Of a stretch of DNA of 64,000 bases, positions 46,269 through 57,374 are shown in pieces. Below the pieces are notes generated by a model. It saw nothing but the letters and a program-made list of their open reading frames with translations, was not told the origin of the DNA and did no database searches. This DNA is from Stenogyne calaminthoides (lineage: Eukaryota; Streptophyta; Magnoliopsida; Lamiales; Lamiaceae). A program made the position numbers and the translations under genes. Every line of letters starts with the position of its first letter. Position 1 is the stretch's first letter. The stretch covers positions 26,434,870 to 26,498,869 of the forward strand of contig JBBCBC010000009.1 in assembly GCA_037126765.1 (NCBI GenBank). Reading direction: 5' to 3'.

Positions 46269-46522
46269 TATGAAGAACAATATGAATCAACAAGAATAAT
46301 CTTGAATTGATGGAATGAACATTCTATTTACAAAAGGGAAACTGCAACTGATCGAATGAAAAAGATGAATTACAAAGGAATTATCTCAAACTATTTATAA
46401 TGCCTTACAGTATTAGTTGTAATACTGAAAGGTATTACTCGTAGAAATAACAAACTTTCTAACTAACTAACTAACTTGGAAACTTGACTTAGTCAACTGA
46501 TTTTAGATGTGTTATCTTTATA
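46269..46522 (-). mobile_element. 5' LTR of the copia element (254 bp)
   Basis: Direct copy of 39106-39363 with a handful of substitutions and small indels, notably near 46402-46445. It carries the same CTAACTAACTAACTAAC run. The divergence suggests a moderate age. Confidence 0.93.
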
Positions 46523-46685
46523 GGGATTACGTGGATGCCATAGTTGAGAAATCTGCGTACGATTTACTGTAAGGTTTCTCTTTATGTTTATACGTATTCA
46601 ATTATGCAATTACGTGTTCGTTGTTGGTGAACTGTTTATTTCCGTTGTGCATGTATTACGTGTTTAGTGCCTCTATATCCCAACA

Positions 46686-49600
46686 TTAACATCTTTAAGA
46701 TAACATCATTTTTTTGGTGTGCCTAATTTATCATTAACTCCATTACCCCACACAAAATACAACAATTCCATCTAAATTAATAATCAAAATGAAGTTCGAG
46801 TTGGTCTCCCATGAATTATCTAACTCATTTTTTTACACTTTTCATACCCACTAAACCTGACCCGCATCACATAAGGGACAGTTTCACATTCTCATGAATT
46901 AAAATTAATTTCATTGTATAGTATGAAACTAATTTACCCTAAAATTTATCTTACTTTTTTTTTTAAGTTCTAATTGTTGTTTTGATTTTTTTTTAAAAGT
47001 AATTAACATATTAATTAATAGGTAAGATGGTCAAAATATGTTTAATTTTTATTTAGCTCGACCGATGCATTACAAATTTAAGAATTAGTGATTTAAAATC
47101 AGTTATCTAAGCATGATGCATTAATAACTATTAAACACAATATCTAACAAATAGTATACATTTCTTTTTATCCAAATAGTAAACTTCTTTTTATACCATT
47201 CAAATGTAAATCAAGTTGCATCTTTCAGTTAACAAGTTTCATGGTTCTAAAATGTTTTATAAATGCATAGTCACCTCGATACATACAAAACTTTGCCATC
47301 ATCCAATTAATCAAATTGATATCGATCATCTAAACTGAATTGAAATTAATTATATTAATATAAAAACATAAGACATCAATGTTTACATGTTAAACCATAT
47401 ATATGGGTGGGCACTAGAGAAGCATCTATATCTTATAAAATGGTATACACGTCTTTTTATATGTACTTATGTCTTATCCAGTAATGAACATATTTCACGT
47501 GTATCTGTGTTTTCTTCCCTATATATTGAGTATGTTTCATACTAATTCATGTAGTTTATTGAAGATTAAATATGTCCAAATCATTTTTCAGACACGCAGT
47601 ACTCGCTTTTTATAATATAACGAGTTTCATTCCTATTCATATGTACTCCACTTATCAATAGATATATTATATCCAAAGTTCATCTATAGAAAAGAATAAA
47701 TTTGTAAAAACACATTAAATCTTACCAAATAGCTAGTATATATACACCTCTTTTATCCACCCTCATTTTATATCTTATGCAGTAATGAAAATATTTCATG
47801 AGTATCCTTGCCTACTATATTATATAATCGGCATTAGAATGAGATCACATGTTCCATAATTTAAGTTTTACTTTATATTTTATAATATGGATTGGTGACA
47901 TATAGAATAATAAAAAATAATGAATCATTATATTTTGAGTTCATGTGTTAAAAAATTCAAAAAGATGAAACACTAATAAAATATGAAAAGTGTAACGGAT
48001 GAGTATCTTACAACCTAATTCATCTATTAGACATGTGGCACCAGCTTTATAATTTTTATAATTTTAAAAATTTTATATTTCGCATCTCATCATAGCCATC
48101 ATGTAAAGATTAAATATCATAATTTAAACTGAATTGAAAATATTTGTTTTATTAAATGACAAAAACTTGTATAGATTTGGTTCATGCTATGAACTCGATT
48201 ATATAAATATCACTGTTACATATAAAAACTCTCACTGTTATGTGTAAAAACTATCACTGTTATGAACAAAAATAATCACTGTTTATAAAATGTTTTATAT
48301 TTTTAAACAGTGAAAGTTTTTGTGCATAACTTGATGATAATTTTACATACATATGATAAATGATAAATATGAATGAACACCAGATTCATATGAGTGTTAC
48401 TCTTATTAAATTACAACACATCAATATTTTACACGTTAAATTGTATTTATGGGTGAATTGACGTCTTTTTTTATCTACACTCACTTGTATCAATATCCCG
48501 TATTGAACATATTTCGCGTTGAATTTTTTTTATCAAAATTTTTCAATTTAATATTTACTAAAACATTTTTTTTATCATTATGATATGTATAATATATTAT
48601 TTGTAAGTTATATCTAAATGAAAAATTTCATAAAAAAATAAATCATGATTGAAATGAATCACTTTTTATTAATAGTCTAATACAAATTGTATTTTATTTA
48701 AAAATAATAATACAAGTTACAATTTTTGCAATTAACCCTTATATTATCTATAGCTTGGGAGCAGAGTGTATTGTCAAAAAATAACGTGTTTCATGCTTCT
48801 TCATATGTACCCCACTTGCCAATATAAATTTTTATAAGGCAAATGTTGATTCAAAATCATAATCTCACAGCACAAGTAGTGATGTATTACCGATATTTCA
48901 CTTCGTCGCGCATTCCACGTCTATTCTTTTAAGATAAAAATTTGTGGAAATTCAAATTCATCGAAAACTCTATTTTTTTCTAATATCACTGTTACGTATA
49001 AAAATTTCACTATTATACATAAAAACTAAGATTGTTATGCACAAAAACTATTATTATTTAAAAAATATTTTATATTTTTAAACAGTGAAAATCATTATTT
49101 ATAACAGTAATAATTTTTACAAATAAAAGTGATATAATTCATGTATAGATATGGTGACAGGAATGCTAAACTTCTTCCAAAAACATTTGAATAAAATAAT
49201 AAAATTGGTAAAAATACACTTGGTCCCACAATATATTCTCTCTCATTATAATTATCTTCTCCGGAATAAGATTATGAGATATCTACGCTTTAAATTAGTT
49301 TCTCTATTAGACTAAACCTCATCAATTCAAGACCCTAAAGTGAAACCTGGGACCGAAAGGTGACATCATCCATGATCTTCGCCTTAGAATTCAAGACCCC
49401 ATAGTGAAAGGGATCTCTCATGTTCCTCGCCAACTCAACACAATCGCCCAAAATCTGGCAAAAATTGACTCTCATTCTACCCACCCTCAAGATTGGGTTG
49501 GGGAAGATATTTCGTCCTGGATCTCGACTAGCTCTTGATTGTCCTTTTTGAGCTGGTGTTTTCCCAAAAAAAAGAAAAAAAAAGAAAAACCTCATCAATT

Positions 49601-49849
49601 CGACATTCCTTCAATACATTACCAAACCTAGGTAAATTTGAAAAGTACAAATTGAAGGACACTATCTTAGGTAACATACACCTAAAAAATAAGGAAAAAA
49701 ATAAATCAAATCAAATCAATTAAAAATTGAAAAATAAACCTAGAGAGAAAAATAGTAGACCAAGTGGGTGATTTTGCCTAGTCAGCCAGCCTTCACAGCC
49801 ATGACTCCTATGAATTTCTCCATCTTTCATTTCCTGTGTTAACAACTGT
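46686..49849. other. AT-rich repeat-bearing intergenic DNA
   Basis: No gene supported. Degenerate phrases (ACATGTTAAACC, TATGGGTG, ACGTCTTTTT, TGAACATATTTC, TCATATGTACTCCAC) recur at 47380-47690, 47740-47830, 48410-48530 and 48780-48840, as pieces of one dispersed unit. CACTGTTATG-type repeats lie at 48196-48345 and 48984-49135. From 49560 an A-rich run precedes the ACR-like promoter. Confidence 0.5.
48196..48345. repeat. CACTGTTATG repeat cluster
   Basis: AAATATCACTGTTACATATA, CTCACTGTTATGTGTAAAAA, CTATCACTGTTATGAAC and AATCACTGTTTATAAA follow in tandem, then TTTTTAAACAGTGAAAGTTT as an inverted partner. A second cluster of the same layout is at 48984-49135. Confidence 0.6.
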
Positions 49850-49884
49850 CTCTCTCTCTCTCTCTCCTCTTTCTCTCTCTCTCT
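49850..49884 (+). repeat. (CT)n stretch in the leader of the ACR-like gene
   Basis: A CT microsatellite with small interruptions about 200 bp before the start codon. Such pyrimidine runs are frequent in plant 5' UTRs. Its effect here is unknown. Confidence 0.8.
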
Positions 49885-50087
49885 TGTATGTTAGTATAAA
49901 ATGTTGAAGTGTGAGAAAGAGTCCCTCCAAAAACTCACGAGCCCCCTTTTCTCCTCTGAATTCACAAACACATTCTGATTAATTTTCTTGGAGAAATTCT
50001 CCTTTTTCCAGTTGTTATTTTATTTCTCTGTTTTTTGCTCTGTTTCTTGAAAAAAAAAAAAATCCTCTGTTTTTCTTGAGAAAAAAA

Positions 50088-53000
50088 ATGTATTCTTTCA
50101 ATTCGTCGCTTAGCGTTGATGATGAGTTTGAGAAGCTCGTCACTAGAATGAACCCACCACGGTAAATTTTTTTCTGTTAATTTAATTTTATAATGTCAAT
50201 TCTGTTATATATATGTTTTTTTTTAATTGCCGAATTGTGATTTTCCTATAAGTGCATGTTGATGTGTGAAAAAAGAATTGTTTAATCTTGTTCTTGAATT
50301 GGGATTTTTTGTAGGGTTAATATCGACAATGCATCTGACAAGAAGGCAACTTTGATCAAGGTACGGAATTCTATTGTCAGTCTGTTCTGATTAAATTAAT
50401 TTTTGAATTTTTTTGCATAATTAAATTAAATTTTACTAAAAGACAAAAAAAACTAAATTTTAATTTGCAGGTTGATAGTGCAAATAAGAAGGGAAGCCTT
50501 TTGGAGGTGGTGCAAGTTCTTACTGATCTGAATCTGATAATCACCAGGGCCTACATTTCTTCAGATGGGGGCTGGTTTATGGATGGTCAGTTTTTTATTC
50601 TGTTTTTTAATTTTGAATTTATGAGAATCTGGTGAAATTATTGGGAATAATAAATGCAATTTTCTTGTTTTTGATTGTCAATTGCAGTTTTTCATGTTAC
50701 TGATGAATTTGGGAATAAGGTGTATGATGATGCAATTTCTGATAAAATTCAACAGGTATACATTTGTCTCAGTTTATAGAAATTTCAAATTTGCTTTTTT
50801 TTTTCCATAATTTTCTAGCTGTATGATCACTAATAAAGTGAGAAATAATAAATTTGATGCTCTCCAGATTCTCCTTTTATTTAATAAGGTTTTATTGCTT
50901 TCTAGATAGATATGCATTTCAATCAGAAAAAGCAAAGATAAAAAATTGACTAAAAATTTAATAAGATTGCATATTAAGGTGAAATTTGTGGATAATAAAA
51001 TCACCATTAGTATGTATCTATAGTGTAGTGTGAATAGAGTGGTAACGGTAGCATACTTCGATGCGAAAAAATTGCTTTTTTGACTTGCTTTTGATATTTG
51101 TATTGGTACTTGAAACAAAAACCGCGTAGATTATGCGTATTCGAGTAACACTTGGGTGTACGGTGCAACTGGTGCATAACTAATGCTGTTCACTAATAAT
51201 GTTCATTGAAACCAACTAATACCTTTTAATAAAACAAGTAATACCATTTTAAAAGTGCACTTGAGTTGCACAGTACAACTGGTGGATAGAAGTGTTTTCC
51301 TATTCCATAATGCTAAGCTAGCTTCATTGTTATTCTCGTGAAATTACATTTCAGTCCCTGGTACGAAGAGGGCCTACCTTCTCGTCAATGGAAAGATCCG
51401 TGGGGGTGGAACCTGCTGCAACGCACACAACTATCGAGTTATCTGGGAGAGACAGGCCAGGGTTGCTCTCTGAGGTCTTCGCAGTTCTTTCCGATCACAA
51501 GTGTAATGTAGTAGCAGCAGAAGTGTGGACCCACAACTCAAGAATGGCTTCGGTTGTCTACATCACAGACGAATCGAACGGGTTGGCGATCGATGATCCC
51601 GATCGTCTCAAAAACCTCAAACAGCTCCTACTCTATGTCCTAAAAGGCAACCGAGAATGGAAGAGCGCCAATAGTGCTGTTTCGGTTGGTTCTACTCATA
51701 CTCAGAGAAGGCTGCATCAGATGATGTATGCTGATCGTGATTACGATCATCAAACTGTCGATTCTGCCTCTAGTGAACGGGCCAAACTCCTAGTGCACGT
51801 CGAGAACTTGGTGGAAAAGGGGTACACTGTAGTGAACTTGAGATGTCCCGACCGACCTAAGCTGCTGTTTGATACAGTTTGTACTATAACTGATATGCAG
51901 TATGTTATATTTCACGGCACGATTATTGCTGAAGGACCGGAGGCTCAACAGGTAACGATTTAATCAAATTTAAATTAATTGAATTATTTGCATGCATGTA
52001 TAGTAGTTTCCCTTGTAAAAGAAATCTGTAGATAGGAAAATTAATACTGTGGTTGAGTTTTATTTGGTTTTTGGCTGCCAAGTTTGTATCATGTGGACCA
52101 CAGAAATTTATTTCGGTTATATGCAAATCTAATGAGGATGACTTATGTAATAATGTTCACTCTTTAATTCTTACTGAGTCCCACTTTCACTTTCTTGTTG
52201 TATGCATTGCCTTGTTAGGAATATTACATAAGACACATGGATGGGTGCCCCATTAGTTCTGAAGCAGAGCGACAACGTGTAATTCATTGCTTGGAAGCTG
52301 CAATTAAGAGGCGATCATCTGAGGTACCTAACCAAATCTTTTTCTTTTTAAATGATTCATGTCAACCAAGTTGTTTTTTGCATTTTTTCACAAATGATAA
52401 GGAATAAAAGGCAGAAGAGTATTAGTTCATGTAATGAAAAGTATTAGTTGTATATTGAAAAAGTACTAATATTGTTCAGCCTACAAACTAATACTTTTAT
52501 TCATATGAACTAATACTTCTCATTACATATTTTAACTTTTTTTGTGAATGAGTCAAATTTTGGTCAAAATTGCACCACGTAGCGTAGAAGTTTGTACCCT
52601 ACAAACTAATACTTTTATTCATATGAACTAATACTTCTCATTACATATTTCAACTTTTTTTGTGAATGAGTCAAAATTGCACCACGTAGCGTAGAAGTTT
52701 CTACCAAGTTTCATCTGATCATGGTTTGTTCATACAATGTAGGGGATAAGATTGGAATTGTGCAGCGATGACAGAGTCGGTCTTCTCTCCGATGTTACTC
52801 GTATATTTAGGGAAAACGGTCTATCGGTTACTCAAGCAGAGGTGACTACTAGAGGTACACAAGCTATAAACGTCTTCTACGTTATTGATGCATCCGGTTA
52901 TCCAGTGAAAAGCGAAACGATCGAGGCTGTCAGGAAAGAAATAGGCCTGACTGTACTCAAGGTGAAGGATGATGCCTACTCTAGTTCGCCGCCAGATCAG

Positions 53001-53096
53001 CAGCGGTTCTCTTTGAGCACTCTATTCCTATCGAGATCAGAGAAGTTTCTTTACAATTTAGGCCTCATCAAGTCGTGCTCATCGGAGGTCTGCTAA
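50088..53096 (+). CDS. ACT domain-repeat (ACR) protein, ACR4/ACR6-like, seven exons
   Basis: Exons: 50088-50161, 50315-50360, 50471-50585, 50688-50755, 51355-51951, 52219-52323, 52743-53096. All introns are GT-AG. The joined 1,359 nt stay in one frame and give 452 residues, close to Arabidopsis ACR4 as I recall it. Four ACT domains lie at about residues 36-112, 126-205, 245-325 and 337-415; markers are ADKKATLI-like VNIDNASDKKATLIK, TTIELSGRDRPGLLSEVF, VVNLRCPDRPKLLFDTV and IRLELCSDDRVGLLSDVT. ACT domains often bind amino acids; plant ACR proteins are proposed regulators or sensors without catalytic domains, and I see none. The start MYSFNSSLSVDDEFEKLVTR follows a purine-rich leader and matches the family N-terminus. 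Intron 4 carries a foldback MITE and intron 6 a tandem duplication. Confidence 0.93.
51141..51290. mobile_element. foldback MITE in intron 4 of the ACR-like gene
   Basis: ACTTGGGTGTACGGTGCAAC at the left and GTGCACTTGAGTTGCACAGT at the right form inverted ends, with ACTAATACCTTTTAATAAAA inside. Related to the GTGCA family at 3850 and 53724. It ends about 60 bp before the exon 5 acceptor. Confidence 0.6.
52480..52702. repeat. recent tandem duplication in intron 6
   Basis: CCTACAAACTAATACTTTTA starts two adjacent copies, at 52480 and 52598. Both run to GCACCACGTAGCGTAGAAGT. The second lacks about 11 bases near the TTTTGGTC phrase. They differ by one or two other bases, so the event is young. 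Before it, 52413-52475 has inverted TATTAGTTCATG-type words. Confidence 0.9.
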
Positions 53097-53723
53097 CCGA
53101 GGGCGTTTCGGTAAATACTAGGCTTAAACATACACATAGAGCAGCTCAAAGTTCTTGAAAAAGAACTAGTTTAGGCCTAATGGCAATGCAGTAACTTACT
53201 AGACATTTAAAGCTCAAGGGAAACTGTAAATTGCAGTGTGTTTTTAATTAGCCCTTCTATTTTGGAGGTCATTTTAAGTTAATTAATTACATTATTCTTG
53301 ATTTTTATTTTCTTGTAGCATTTTTCCTGGTGTGTTAGTTTTTATGCTTCTTTTAGATTTAGTATAGTGTAAAGGTAGTTTTCAAGAACAGGGAATGTGA
53401 TGCAAAGGGGCAAACCATGGGCTAATGCTAGAAAAAGATGACATATACATACATGTGGTAAACCTAAATTTTATATATTTATAAATATAAATATAAATCA
53501 CTTTCTTGTTTTGTCATGTGGCTGTTGTGTGGTTTTTGCAGAACTAATCTTTCCACATCAATTAACAGACCCTCATTTATTTTTTCCCCTATCCTCCCAA
53601 GAATGTGTGATAACATGTGCTTTATCCTGCCCCACCATGATCTCATGGTAGGAAGGTTAAATTTGGATTCACCCACTTGGTTATAATTTCATCTGTGAAG
53701 CAGTAAATATGGCTAAGTTTTGT
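53097..53723 (+). other. 3' UTR and flank of the ACR-like gene
   Basis: No further gene. The 3' UTR probably ends within the A/T-rich part around 53280-53480. No clear polyadenylation signal was assigned. Confidence 0.4.
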
Positions 53724-53929
53724 ATGCATCAGGTGCACTGTACACGTGCATTTTAGAATCATATAACTTGTTATACTGAAAAATGTAATTTATTTATATT
53801 GAATCGTGCAACTATTAAAATATGGAAAAATTATTGCATGATTTAGTGTAAATAAGTTGCATCTTTCAATATAACAAGTTGCATAGTTCTAAAATGTACT
53901 ATGAGTGCACGGTGCACCTGAATGCACAA
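53724..53929. mobile_element. foldback element, GTGCACCGTGCA family, well preserved
   Basis: The left arm (ATGCATCAGGTGCACTGTAC ... GCATTTTAGAATCATATAAC) and the right arm (TATAACAAGTTGCATAGTTC ... GTGCACGGTGCACCTGAATG) are reverse complements of about 85 bp around an AT-rich loop. It closely resembles 3850-4035. Confidence 0.75.
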
Positions 53930-54045
53930 GAGACTCACTCGGTAAATATTCATCAATTAGTTAGAAAGAAAAATAATTGATGATTAGTTATAGTAAATAC
54001 TTGTAAGTTTCATTTAATTTGATTTGTCTGACAATATGTCTAATA

Positions 54046-54325
54046 CTCCATCCGTCTCAATTATATATATTTATTTTTCTTTTATGAATGCCGCAATTAT
54101 ATAGACTTATTTTTGTATAGAGTATTTTTTTCTAATTTATTTATTAATATAATTTTATGCATTAATTACACTATAAAGTATAACACTTATTAAATTTATT
54201 AATATAATTTTATGCATTAAATAGGATTATAATATAAATTTTACTTATCTAATTTTGTTTTTTAAATACAAAATTTAATTTTTTGTAAAAAGTCAAACAA
54301 ATTTATATAGATGGGACGGAGGAAG
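54046..54325. mobile_element. Stowaway MITE, 280 bp, TA target duplication
   Basis: The ends CTCCATCCGTCTCAATTATA and TATAGATGGGACGGAGGAAG are inverted repeats, with TA at 54044-54045 and 54326-54327. A phrase AATATAATTTTATGCATTAA occurs twice inside. Confidence 0.87.
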
Positions 54326-54508
54326 TATTATATATTGTCACACATGAAAATGTTTCATTGATGTATGTAAATTGGACCAGATTAAGTCAAATACTTCTAT
54401 GCGTGCATCAATTATATTGTGTTATTCAAGTAAATTTTTAAATAGTACTAATTATTTTATTAAGAAGCATGCATTAATTGTTTTACTGTTTTTTAGCTAA
54501 CAATATTA

Positions 54509-54784
54509 CTCTGTCACCCATTTTATTTGTCGTTTAAAGATGTCTCACACGAATTAAGAAAATTATTAAATAACATTATAACAATAAATACATGTGTAAT
54601 TTGACATTTTAACTCTTTTATTTACATGCATGGTCATTTAATGCATATTAGTATAAGAAAACAAGTAGAAGAGTAAAAATAGAATATGACATTTAGTTAT
54701 TCTAGATTAGTGCAAACCGACAATTATTTTTTTTATCAAAATAAATATCTTTTCAGAAAGATAAACAAAATGGGTTGGAGAGAA
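54509..54784. mobile_element. MITE, 276 bp, TA-flanked, copy 2 of a pair
   Basis: The ends CTCTGTCACCCATTTTATTT and AACAAAATGGGTTGGAGAGA are inverted repeats. The interior matches 35776-36040 over most of its length. Confidence 0.78.
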
Positions 54785-55079
54785 TAATTATTTTCATTCA
54801 ACGATATAAATTGTGCACCAATTGGACGGTGCAAAGTGTTAGTCTTGAATTAATTTGTCCTACCTTTTGGGATAAGCATGAATTTGGGATTAAAATTAGG
54901 CTAATTATTTGGACTAATGATGCGTGTTAATACAAAATTCAGTTACAATTCATAGAATTCAAAGATGAGATACGGAAAAATAGTTTGATAATTAGTCAGC
55001 TTAGTACAGCTAAAATGATAGGTGCCAATGATTAAGAAAATCCACACGTAAAAAGATTTGGTAATTATGTGGCCATGAC
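54785..55079. other. short intergenic spacer
   Basis: No gene or element recognised. Confidence 0.5.
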
Positions 55080-56041
55080 TAGGGCTGTTCACGGTACGGA
55101 CCAAAACGGGTATTTAAAATTATCCGTGTTCTTACCAAAGTTCGGTTATTTTAAAATTGGAGTGTCCGTGTCCGTACCAAAACTTCGGTTCGGAACGGTA
55201 CAAATTTTTCATTTTTCGGTACGGTTCGGAACGGATTTTCGGTTATAACGGAATCGGATCGGAACGGATCAGATCGGACCAAAGAAACGGTTTTTTTAAA
55301 CCTTTTTCTCCTTTTTTTTTCTATCACCCCTCATTTTTCTTTTTAATCACAATTTTCTTAAAAATATTTGTGCAATCTACACAAAATGCACATGAATTCA
55401 ATATCTCTTCAACCATATTCATGCATCTACCCTTCAAACTCAAACATATTACATGATAGGATAATAGTTAATTAAAAATAATAAAATAACTCAAGACATC
55501 ATCAATGGTGTATTTAAAACATGGCTAATAAAGTACACATTTAAAACTTTATTGTGAATTTTCGTCGATCAAAATTGACGAGAGGTACAGACTACAGAGC
55601 GATGAGTTGGTGCGAGAGAGTAAGGATGCGTAATTGCAAATTAAGAATTTTATAGAATTCTCGATAATTATAAATCACAAATAAAGAAGTAAATATTATA
55701 ATATCTCGCCAAAATATTCATGTGATATATTCAATATTAAATTACATGGATATCAATAATCTATAATACAATTTAATGAATACAAAATAAATTAATAATT
55801 AAATTTATTATATATTTAAATCGGTTATTCGGTTCAGTTCGGTTCGGTACTGTTCGGTGCGGTTTCATTCGGTTTTTCGGTACGGTTAATTCAGTAATAT
55901 TCATGTTCATATCCAAAAAAAAATCGATTCGGTTCAGTTCGGAAAAAGTCAAAAAGTCAACGGTTATTTTTTGGTTCGATTCTTTTTCGATCCGGCTTTC
56001 AGTTCGGACTCGGTAATCTCCAAACTCCGTGAACAACCCTA
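55080..56041. mobile_element. hAT-type non-autonomous element, 962 bp, GCCATGAC target duplication
   Basis: The ends TAGGGCTGTTCACGG and CCGTGAACAACCCTA are perfect inverted repeats. GCCATGAC is exactly duplicated at 55072-55079 and 56042-56049. Subterminal regions carry dozens of TTCGGT / CGGTTCGG words, likely transposase-binding sites. No transposase is encoded. The exact duplication suggests a fairly young insertion. Confidence 0.93.
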
Positions 56042-56049
56042 GCCATGAC

Positions 56050-56570
56050 TATAGTCTTATAGTGTCACAAATTTTCCACTATTATAAAGAATTGATTTCT
56101 AATTACCATCAATGTCATTCCCACCAATCAAGGACATTTAATAAAAATTGGGAATTTTCTTATTATAGCAAAACAATTCTGAAAAAGCATATTTTCCAAT
56201 CTAGCCTTCCTTGCATGGAGAGGAAATTAACTTCGTGTACTTTTGAATTTTCTTTTATATATAGTGTGGATATTAGATTAATGATTTCTTTATGAAAATC
56301 TTTAATATGATACATATATGACGTTGAAAAAAATATTCGAAATAAAAATGTTATTGCAATATAAGATTTGAGGGGATAAAGTAAACGTTTATCTCTCCAC
56401 AACTCATATAAGATCTTAATATTTATATTGATAGTAAATTTATCAATTACTACTTATCTGCTATATTTTGCATATTATTTGAAATATTCACAATGAAAGC
56501 TTTATAGATTTGTGATATGCTACATATAGACAGTATAATTTTTAATTCTATGTATGTTCTTTTTTTTAAC
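56050..56570. other. intergenic spacer
   Basis: No gene or element recognised. Confidence 0.5.
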
Positions 56571-56703
56571 AAAAATTCATTTGAGACAGTCTCATGCATG
56601 AGACGGGATACAATTTAGCATAAATTACACCCACCCCTTCCAAAATGTTAAAGAGTCAATGTCCAACTTATACCGTAAGACCGTCTCATGCAAGTATCCC
56701 TCA
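56571..56703. mobile_element. small inverted-repeat element, GAGACGGTCTCA family, copy 3
   Basis: It shows CAGTCTCATGCATGAGACGG at the left and TAAGACCGTCTCATGCAAGT at the right, with AATTACACCCACCCCTTCCA inside, matching 33192-33327 in reverse. Confidence 0.65.
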
Positions 56704-56726
56704 TATTTTTTTATAAAATCTTAAAT

Positions 56727-56978
56727 TAAGACAAAGTCTAGTATGAAAATTTTCATACATGAAAAAACTTTAATTTACCACCAAATTCTGTAATTGGTGA
56801 AGGTAAGACAAAATTGAGTGGTTCATGGTTCACTCAACCCAAGTGATTCATAGATCACCCGGCCCGAATAGGTCATAATTTAGGGTTCATTATTTAGTGT
56901 TTAGGGTGTAGATGGTTGGTTTAGGACAATTTTATAGATTTTCATACATGAAAATTTTCACACTAGACATACTCTAAA
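56727..56978. mobile_element. MITE with AGTCTAGTATGAAAATTTT ends, copy 2
   Basis: The left end ACAAAGTCTAGTATGAAAAT and the right end ATTTTCACACTAGACATACT are inverted repeats. It carries GAGTGGTTCATGGTTCAC and ATTATTTAGTGTTTAGGGTG, inverted relative to 31453-31703. Confidence 0.78.
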
Positions 56979-57037
56979 TTAATGGTATATATTGATCTAA
57001 TATATTTCTCGACTAACTAAAATTTTATGTTGAGAAG

Positions 57038-57150
57038 GTATTGTGTGCACAATTTTCATCGTACACCATTATTACTATTATTGGTAAGAATCAACACTTT
57101 ACAATTAAAGTGGTAATAGTGATGTACGGTGAAAGTGGTGCGCACAATAC
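57038..57150. mobile_element. small foldback element, GTATTGTGTGCAC ends
   Basis: GTATTGTGTGCACAATTTTC and GTGGTGCGCACAATAC are inverted ends; inner words CGTACACCATTATTACTATT and AGTGGTAATAGTGATGTACG also pair. Confidence 0.7.
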
Positions 57151-57374
57151 TTTTTCTTTTCTGTTATATACGATCTAGATAAATATAACCCACTTCCTCC
57201 TCCATAATTTCTCTCTTAATTTTGGGTGTTTTAATTAAAGAATAATAATGAAATGATAAAAGTGAAGGGTAATTTTAGATATTGAGAGAGATGATAAAAG
57301 TATGTGGAGTAATGAATGGCGTGGTGAGTCGCATCTTTTATAATATTATTGTGTGAAAAATGAAGATAAAAATT

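Larger units (their letters stand above)
39106..46522 (-). mobile_element. full-length Ty1/copia element, GGGAT target duplication
   Basis: Two direct LTRs (39106-39363 and 46269-46522) flank gag, protease, integrase, reverse transcriptase and RNase H on the minus strand, the copia order. GGGAT is exactly duplicated at 39101-39105 and 46523-46527. The interior is interrupted by a solo LTR at 41322-43567 and carries several stops and frameshifts, so it cannot move by itself. Confidence 0.95.
37762..46685 (+). mobile_element. outer solo LTR, ~1.5 kb, split by a copia insertion
   Basis: The left half (37762-39105) begins TGTTAGTGTTAGTGTCCTAG and the right half (46523-46685) ends TATATCCCAACA. 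Flanks TTAAT / TTAAC may be a decayed 5-bp duplication. With the inserted element and one duplication removed, it is a single LTR of about 1.5 kb, with no internal region, primer-binding site or partner. It is therefore a solo LTR made by LTR-LTR recombination. Strand is given by the TG...CA reading only. Confidence 0.7.

Noticed and set aside
51388..51963. Start of a separate single-exon gene at Met in exon 5
   Set aside because: The upstream exons splice in frame and supply the first ACT domain; the frame past 51951 reads into intron 5.
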